From Parvularculaceae bacterium (GTDB lineage: Bacteria > Pseudomonadota > Alphaproteobacteria > Caulobacterales > Parvularculaceae), in the NCBI GenBank assembly GCA_021776475.1, contig JAJFFV010000005.1:434001-498000 (forward strand): a stretch of 64,000 nucleotides of DNA. The letters run 5' to 3'. The position numbers and the translations under genes were made by a program. This document shows positions 59,765 through 64,000 of the stretch, one piece after another. Within the stretch, counting starts at the first letter, position 1, and every line of letters starts with the position of its first letter. A model generated the notes under the pieces. That model ran no database searches, was not told the DNA's origin, and was given only the letters and a program-made list of their open reading frames with translations.

Positions 59765-60763
59765 ATGGAAAATATGAAACAGACACTGCGCATCTGCGTT
59801 TCAGCCTGCGTCGTTTTGATCGCGATCATCTGGGCGATCAACACACCAATCTTCGCGCCAAAGTTTATTAACGAGCACCCGAAAATCATTGCCCATCGCG
59901 GCGTTCACCAGGATTTTGATCGCACCGGCCTGACCAACACGACCTGCACGGCTGCGCGGACAATCCATTCCGAGCACGACTACCTTGAAAACACGCTGCC
60001 GTCGATGGCGGCGGCGTTCGACCTTGGCGCCGAGATTGTCGAGATCGACATTCATCTGACTACGGATGGAGAGCTGGCCATTTTCCACGACTGGACACTG
60101 GACTGCCGTACGGACGGGACAGGAGAGACACGCGCCGCATCAATGACCTACCTTAAAACACTTGATATCGGTTTTGGATACACTGCCGATGACGGTGAGA
60201 CCTATCCGTTTCGCGGCAAGGGCATCGGCATGCTGCCAACTCTTGACGAAGTCATGACGCGGTTTCCTGAAAAGCAGTTTCTAATTGATATCAAAAGCAA
60301 CGACCCTGAGGTCGGCTATGCACTTGTCGCAAGATTGCAGGAAAACTTGTCCTGGCAAACAAATGTCTGGAGCCTCTATGGCGGCAGAAAGCCGGTGGCA
60401 GTTGTTAACGAGGCGCTTCCCAATATCCAGACTTTCACCGCGCGCTCGGTGAAAAACTGCTTAAAAAAATATCTGTCCCTCGGCTGGTCAGGTTATATGC
60501 CCGAAGCCTGCCGCGGCGCGACGATCTACATCCCGGTAAACTATGCGCGTATCTTATGGGGTTGGCCCAACCGGCTTGTGGCCCGGGTTGAATATCATGG
60601 TGGCACTGTCGTCCTGATCGGGCCACATAAACGCAGCAATGTTGGCGCGCGCGGCCTTGATGCACCAGAACAGCTGGAACGGGTGCCAGCGAATTTCCCC
60701 GGCTACATCCAGACCGACAAGATTGAAATCATGGCGCCGTGGCTGAGGGAACACGCCCGATAA
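59765..60763 (+). CDS. Glycerophosphodiester phosphodiesterase
   Basis: A 332-residue GDPD: an N-terminal hydrophobic anchor (about residues 4-28), then KIIAHRGVHQ (catalytic His-Arg), YLENTLPSMAAAFDLGAEIVEIDIHLTTDGELAIFHDWTLDCRTDGTG (metal-binding Glu/Asp and HD) and the IDIKSNDPE strand. It hydrolyses glycerophosphodiesters to glycerol 3-phosphate plus an alcohol; the anchor places it in the envelope. I prefer ATG 59765 or the ATG at 59774 over the TTG at 59723. Confidence 0.9.
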   Translation: MENMKQTLRICVSACVVLIAIIWAINTPIFAPKFINEHPKIIAHRGVHQDFDRTGLTNTTCTAARTIHSEHDYLENTLPSMAAAFDLGAEIVEIDIHLTTDGELAIFHDWTLDCRTDGTGETRAASMTYLKTLDIGFGYTADDGETYPFRGKGIGMLPTLDEVMTRFPEKQFLIDIKSNDPEVGYALVARLQENLSWQTNVWSLYGGRKPVAVVNEALPNIQTFTARSVKNCLKKYLSLGWSGYMPEACRGATIYIPVNYARILWGWPNRLVARVEYHGGTVVLIGPHKRSNVGARGLDAPEQLERVPANFPGYIQTDKIEIMAPWLREHAR

Positions 60764-60860
60764 AACGACCAACAATTCTTAAGGGTCACCTAAATAGCTC
60801 TAAATCTCGTATTATATCAATAAAATCAATGGAATAGTTCTTTGCATTTTTATTTTAGTA

Positions 60861-60874
60861 AGTGAGCGCTCACT
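60861..60874. promoter_or_regulatory. Perfect 14-bp palindrome AGTGAGCGCTCACT
   Basis: A perfect palindrome of the TetR-operator type. It directly adjoins the CRP-type site at 60874-60889, before the small secreted protein gene. Confidence 0.6.
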
Positions 60875-60889
60875 GTGATCTACGTCACA
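60874..60889. promoter_or_regulatory. CRP/FNR-family site TGTGA-N6-TCACA
   Basis: TGTGATCTACGTCACA is a perfect match to the symmetric CRP consensus half sites, 59 bases before the ATG at 60948. It should respond to a CRP-like (cAMP) regulator. Confidence 0.75.
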
Positions 60890-60947
60890 GCGAACATGGT
60901 TAATGGCCCCTATGGTGAAATGGTCAACACCAACCGGGAGAGAGAAA

Positions 60948-61280
60948 ATGACAAACTTTATAGCAAAAACAGTAAGTGTTTTGATCTTCGCCAGCGTTGC
61001 AATGACCGCAACAGCAAACGCGGAAAGCGCCAACCACATGACGGCCGATGCTTTCGACGTAAATGGTTACGTAATGTCGCTGAACGAACTGACCGCCATG
61101 ACAATTGAAGCAAGCGTGATGCAGGCAGCAGAGGCAATCGTCGCCGCTGAAATTGTAACCCTCAGCGAAATGACCATGGAACCTCCGGTGCAATTTGCTG
61201 CAGTTGCAACAGAAACATCTGGTGTACAAATGACTTACGGCAACGTACCGGCCTTCTTCCTTGTTCCAGTTGCAGACTAA
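60948..61280 (+). CDS. Small secreted protein of unknown function
   Basis: A 110-residue protein with a signal peptide (MTNFIAKTVSVLIFASVAMTATANA) and a mature part of about 85 residues rich in Ala, Glu, Met and Val (TIEASVMQAAEAIVAAEIV). No Cys and no family recognised. GGGAGAGAG lies just before ATG 60948. The tandem operator sites upstream show it is a regulated gene. Confidence 0.7.
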   Translation: MTNFIAKTVSVLIFASVAMTATANAESANHMTADAFDVNGYVMSLNELTAMTIEASVMQAAEAIVAAEIVTLSEMTMEPPVQFAAVATETSGVQMTYGNVPAFFLVPVAD

Positions 61281-61575
61281 GCGCCGGGAAAATCAGGGAA
61301 TAAAACGACAGTTGCTTAAAAATTCGGAGAATATGACCGGAGGCTGAGATAACAGCCCCGGTCCTTTACTTGTATGAATGCCTGCCGCGGGGCCGAACTT
61401 GAAAGTATCGTCCACAGCGCATTGATCAAGGACCTGAAAGTTAAAAGGTGCTCCGCCGTCGTCAAAGTCGGCACCACGGTACAAAAATTTTTGTCTCGTC
61501 GATCGTGACCACAATAATGATTGCCGCATCGATGGCATCCGCCATGAAACCGAAATCCGAATTTGTAAAGAAGAT
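61281..61575. other. 295 bases, no supported gene
   Basis: The minus strand shows short coding-like pieces in two frames, FMADAIDAAIIIVVTIDE (near 61550-61500) and NFQVLDQCAVDDTFKFGPAA (near 61446-61387), which could be a decayed gene. There is not enough to name it. Confidence 0.3.
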
Positions 61576-62136
61576 CTAGTCGGCTGGGTTAGCCCGGGCC
61601 CATTTGTTGATCGCGCGGACGATGCGCTCTTTGCGCTCGAAGCTGAAAACAGAATCCGAGCCTGCCGTCATCGAGATTTCGTGCGGTGCGCGGCCGGCTT
61701 GTGCTGATTGATGTTTGTGTTTCTCCAGCGCCTCAGCGTCAAATGCTTCCGGATCAAACATGATCCGTTGGTTGAACACCAGCACCACTTCCCATTGCAA
61801 GTCATCACCCTGCAAAGTGTGAACTTTTGCGTGGCGAAAAAAATCGAGCGGAAACACACGTCGCTCGCGCCAGAAAATATTTCTTGTGAGAAGAATGACC
61901 TTGCCCCTGCGCCGTGAAAATGTTGCCCGGCTGGTCGTCAGCATCAGAACAAACCCGAAGATCGCACATAAGATGATGATAGGCGCCATGATATACAAAA
62001 AAAATAGTGTGCCTTTTTGCAAGCTTGTATAGACGCCGAACCCGATCACCGAGGCGAGCACCAGAGTAAGCAGGAAAAGCCCGCGGGAGAAGGCGGAAAT
62101 CACCAGTTCCTTTTCGGTATTCTTGATCACCCGCAT
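61576..62136 (-). CDS. Membrane protein with PH-like cytosolic domain
   Basis: A 186-residue protein: two hydrophobic helices (about 15-35 and 46-68), then a beta-rich part (SRRRGKVILLTRNIFWRERRVFPLDFFRHAKVHTLQGDDLQWEVVLVFNQRIMF) of the kind seen in bacterial PH-like domains, and a basic helical end. Function unknown; inner membrane. It stands alone, 320 bases from its neighbours. Confidence 0.65.
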   Translation of the reverse strand: MRVIKNTEKELVISAFSRGLFLLTLVLASVIGFGVYTSLQKGTLFFLYIMAPIIILCAIFGFVLMLTTSRATFSRRRGKVILLTRNIFWRERRVFPLDFFRHAKVHTLQGDDLQWEVVLVFNQRIMFDPEAFDAEALEKHKHQSAQAGRAPHEISMTAGSDSVFSFERKERIVRAINKWARANPAD

Positions 62137-62289
62137 TTTTGCAACGGCCCTTTATGTCAGTTCAGCAAGTCTAGCGGGTATAGCATTCATGGCAAAGGGC
62201 GAGTGTGACTGAGGTCACTGCTTCCGAACTCCAGGCATACGCAGCATTTGGGTTGCAGAGGCGGGATTGCATCGGGGGCGTGGTGCCTC

Positions 62290-62428
62290 ATCTTCCGGCC
62301 ATCACCGGGACTGTCAAAATGATCTTATTCCGCAAAGCGCCCACGCTCATGATCCCGACTGGCGCGACCAACTGATCGCGGCAACCGGCGGCCGGCCAAT
62401 CGGCTTTGTACAGATTATCGAGACGTGA
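62290..62428 (+). pseudogene. Truncated GNAT acetyltransferase fragment
   Basis: In one frame the plus strand reads HAHDPDWRDQLIAATGGRPI then GFVQIIET and stops. This is the mid-part of a GNAT (aminoglycoside AAC(6')-like) N-acetyltransferase, PIGFVQI being the acetyl-CoA-site strand, but the N-terminal and C-terminal parts are missing and no start is present. Confidence 0.45.
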
Positions 62429-62455
62429 AGATTGCCCTCCAACGGCGATGGGTGC

Positions 62456-63052
62456 TTACACGGGCTTCCGGGCGACGACAAAGGCGACCTTTTGCTTGCT
62501 CATGCGCATGTCGTGTTCGATCTCGAAACCGGCGCCACTGATCGCGTCGATAAGCGCTGCGTGCTTCAAGGCGTCAACGACCGGTGGCGCCTGACCGACA
62601 AGCTTCATGGCCCCAATTGCGATGGACCAGAAGAACGCCATTTCTGCGAGGCAGATGGTGGAAGAGACAAAGACCCCGCCCGGCTTCAGCCATTTATAGA
62701 CCTTGGCCATGACAGCTTCCCTGTCGCCAATCAGATGCAGAATGCTCATGGCAAGGACGGCATCGTAACTCTCTGCAGCCGCGTCAAAGCCAGCGATGTC
62801 ATGCCGCTCAAACGAGACGTTGTCGATGGCCTGGTCTTTGGCCTTGCCTCGGGCAATCTCGAGCATCTTGTCGGAAATGTCCGTTGCCAGAATATGCTTC
62901 ACATGGGTTGCATGATGCAGCGCCGTGGTGCCGGTGCCGCAACCGAATTCGAGGACGTTTGCTTCAAGCGTGAAATAGCCACGCGTGAGCTCAAGCTTCT
63001 TCTGGTAGGCAGCTTCGTCCTTCACCGGCATTTTCGAATAGCGTGTCGCCAT
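62456..63052 (-). CDS. Class I SAM-dependent methyltransferase
   Basis: A 198-residue protein of the UbiE/Methyltransf_25 type: VLEFGCGTGTTALHHATHVKHILATDISDKMLEIAR (motif I with SAM-binding GCGTGT), FERHDIAGFDAAAESYDAVLAMSILHLI (motifs II/III) and VYKWLKPGGVFVSSTICL. It methylates an unknown small molecule. It stands alone between two gaps. Confidence 0.9.
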   Translation of the reverse strand: MATRYSKMPVKDEAAYQKKLELTRGYFTLEANVLEFGCGTGTTALHHATHVKHILATDISDKMLEIARGKAKDQAIDNVSFERHDIAGFDAAAESYDAVLAMSILHLIGDREAVMAKVYKWLKPGGVFVSSTICLAEMAFFWSIAIGAMKLVGQAPPVVDALKHAALIDAISGAGFEIEHDMRMSKQKVAFVVARKPV

Positions 63053-63387
63053 CCGGTCCCAGAATTTTGCAGAATGCGGTATAGAGGTTCCTGACGTAAG
63101 TTGTAGGCAACGTATTGACTAGGGTTTCAATTGAATTCTTGTTGAGCGCTATTGAATGCCTTTTCGCATTCGGAGAAAAGGAAAATCGCCGTTAAAACCA
63201 TTTTCTCCGCGCCGCGCTACGCAATCAATATTTATGCTTTTTCCATTCGGATTCGCCCCCTGCCGTCTTCAGGCGGATTTGCCTCAGCTATCTCAAGACC
63301 ATTTTCGATTATTTTGAAGTTCGGCTATCTCCATGAAGATAGTAATCGGGTAGCTTGGCTCTCGTTTGTGAGCTGCTGACCACCAAC
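63053..63387. other. 335 bases without a gene
   Basis: The AT-rich part near 63150-63260 and short inverted segments (CTGCCGTCTTCAGGCGG at 63261-63277) are the only marks. No coding frame, terminator or RNA gene is recognised. Confidence 0.4.
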
Positions 63388-63999
63388 TCACAACCCCAGC
63401 TCTGTCCACATCTGATCCACCCGCTGCTTCACCTCTTCATCCATCTCGATCACCCGGCCCCATTCGCGTTTGGTTTCCGGCACCCATTTGTCAGTGGCAT
63501 CGAGGCCAATCTTGCTTCCCAAACTGGAATCAGGCGAGGCAAAATCGAGATAGTCGATCGGTGTGTTCTCGATCAAGGTGATGTCCCGCGCCGGGTCCAT
63601 CTTGGTACTGATCGCCCACATAACATCTTTCCAATCACGCGCATTGACGCAATCATCGACGACGATGACCCATTTGGTATACATGAACTGGCGCAGATAG
63701 GACCACGCCCCCAGCATCATCCGCTTGGCGTGGCCGGGATAGGCCTTCTTCATGGAAATTACGGCAATGCGGTAGGAGCAACCCTCGGGCGGCAGCCAGA
63801 AATCAGTGATCTCCGGGAACTGCTGCTGCAGCAGCGGGATGAACACCTCGTTCAGCGCTTCGCCCAGAATGCTCGGTTCATCCGGCGGCCGGCCCGTAAA
63901 CGTCGAGAGATAAATCGGTTCACGCCGCATGGTGATCGCGGTGATGGTGAAGACCGGGAATTGCTCGACCGAATTATAGTACCCCGTGTGATCACCATA
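63388..63999 (-). CDS. ubiD: UbiD family decarboxylase, 3' part (start beyond window)
   Basis: The last 203 residues of UbiD, the prenylated-FMN-dependent 4-hydroxy-3-polyprenylbenzoate decarboxylase of ubiquinone synthesis. The open frame enters from the window edge and includes [20 protein letters not shown] (the active-site loop), [59 protein letters not shown] and [10 protein letters not shown]. Sequence and gene end are intact. The N-terminal prFMN-binding part lies outside the window. Confidence 0.93.
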   Translation of the reverse strand, partial: YGDHTGYYNSVEQFPVFTITAITMRREPIYLSTFTGRPPDEPSILGEALNEVFIPLLQQQFPEITDFWLPPEGCSYRIAVISMKKAYPGHAKRMMLGAWSYLRQFMYTKWVIVVDDCVNARDWKDVMWAISTKMDPARDITLIENTPIDYLDFASPDSSLGSKIGLDATDKWVPETKREWGRVIEMDEEVKQRVDQMWTELGL

Positions 64000-64000
64000 C

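Noticed and set aside
1-64000. tRNA, rRNA, CRISPR, insertion sequences, prophage
   Set aside because: No cloverleaf, rRNA core, spaced direct repeats, transposase or integrase motifs were recognised on reading the intergenic regions; a tRNAscan or ISfinder search would be decisive.

Overview
The window is a gene-dense chromosomal segment of a Gram-negative alphaproteobacterium. Evidence for this includes the alphaproteobacterial TIGR02302-type membrane protein, LptM next to lysA, the LPS gene kdsB, many lipobox lipoproteins, dodecin, DUF1203, DUF1330 and GbsR-type regulators, and moderate GC. A marine, Hyphomonadaceae/Parvularculaceae-like host is my guess from gene content only. No phage, insertion sequence, CRISPR array, rRNA or tRNA gene was recognised. 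Most genes look like housekeeping or accessory metabolism, with many one- and two-gene regulator/target pairs.

Layout. 1-9 kb: end of a 3-hydroxyacyl-CoA dehydrogenase gene, dodecin with a terminator, a large lipoprotein, a TlpA thioredoxin, lptM-lysA, a TIGR02302 protein and a YbjN protein. 9-12.6 kb: a GbsR/MarR regulator that appears leaderless, followed by a DUF4166 gene and a membrane/TIGR01777 fusion; the regulator and the DUF4166 gene each carry the same inverted-repeat operator. 12.7-16 kb: YebC, then a SufR-like Fe-S regulator divergent from a VOC/flavodoxin-reductase/DUF1203 group. 16-21.3 kb: a large metzincin lipoprotein, a DUF2807 repeat protein and elongation factor P.

21.4-25 kb: a subclass B1 metallo-beta-lactamase, a decayed gene, and a BlaI repressor followed by an M56 (BlaR1-like) membrane protease that carries ankyrin repeats where BlaR1 has its penicillin sensor. 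25-32 kb: galE-vanZ-kdsB joined by ATGA overlaps (the GalE homologue has lost its catalytic Tyr and Lys), a PPP-type phosphatase, a methyltransferase, an M20 deacetylase (ArgE-like) and a Tat-exported kelch protein. 32-38 kb: a CPA1 cation/proton antiporter fused to a Bax-like glucosaminidase domain without its catalytic Glu, a homocysteine methyltransferase module behind a long palindromic control region, a LysE exporter, a GST and an SDR.

38-48 kb: a kinase/phospho-lyase-type aminotransferase fusion, RidA, an S41 peptidase with a MarR regulator behind clustered operators, DUF2147 and DUF4440 proteins, an Acg-type nitroreductase with its own MarR, and iron superoxide dismutase. 48-57 kb: panE with a lipase, DUF1330 with a tandem-FKBP lipoprotein, an orphan short ribonucleotide reductase large subunit with NrdR-like boxes, a GGDEF protein whose signature reads SATEF, an OmpH/Skp chaperone, a 31-residue membrane peptide and a LysR regulator. 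57-64 kb: a lysine-rich histone H1-like protein, lipoprotein and membrane genes, a glycerophosphodiesterase, a secreted protein behind a perfect CRP-type site, a GNAT remnant, a methyltransferase and the 3' part of a ubiD gene.

The two most unusual items are the antiporter-Bax fusion (32058-34031) and the metallo-beta-lactamase/BlaI/M56-ankyrin neighbourhood (21391-25030).
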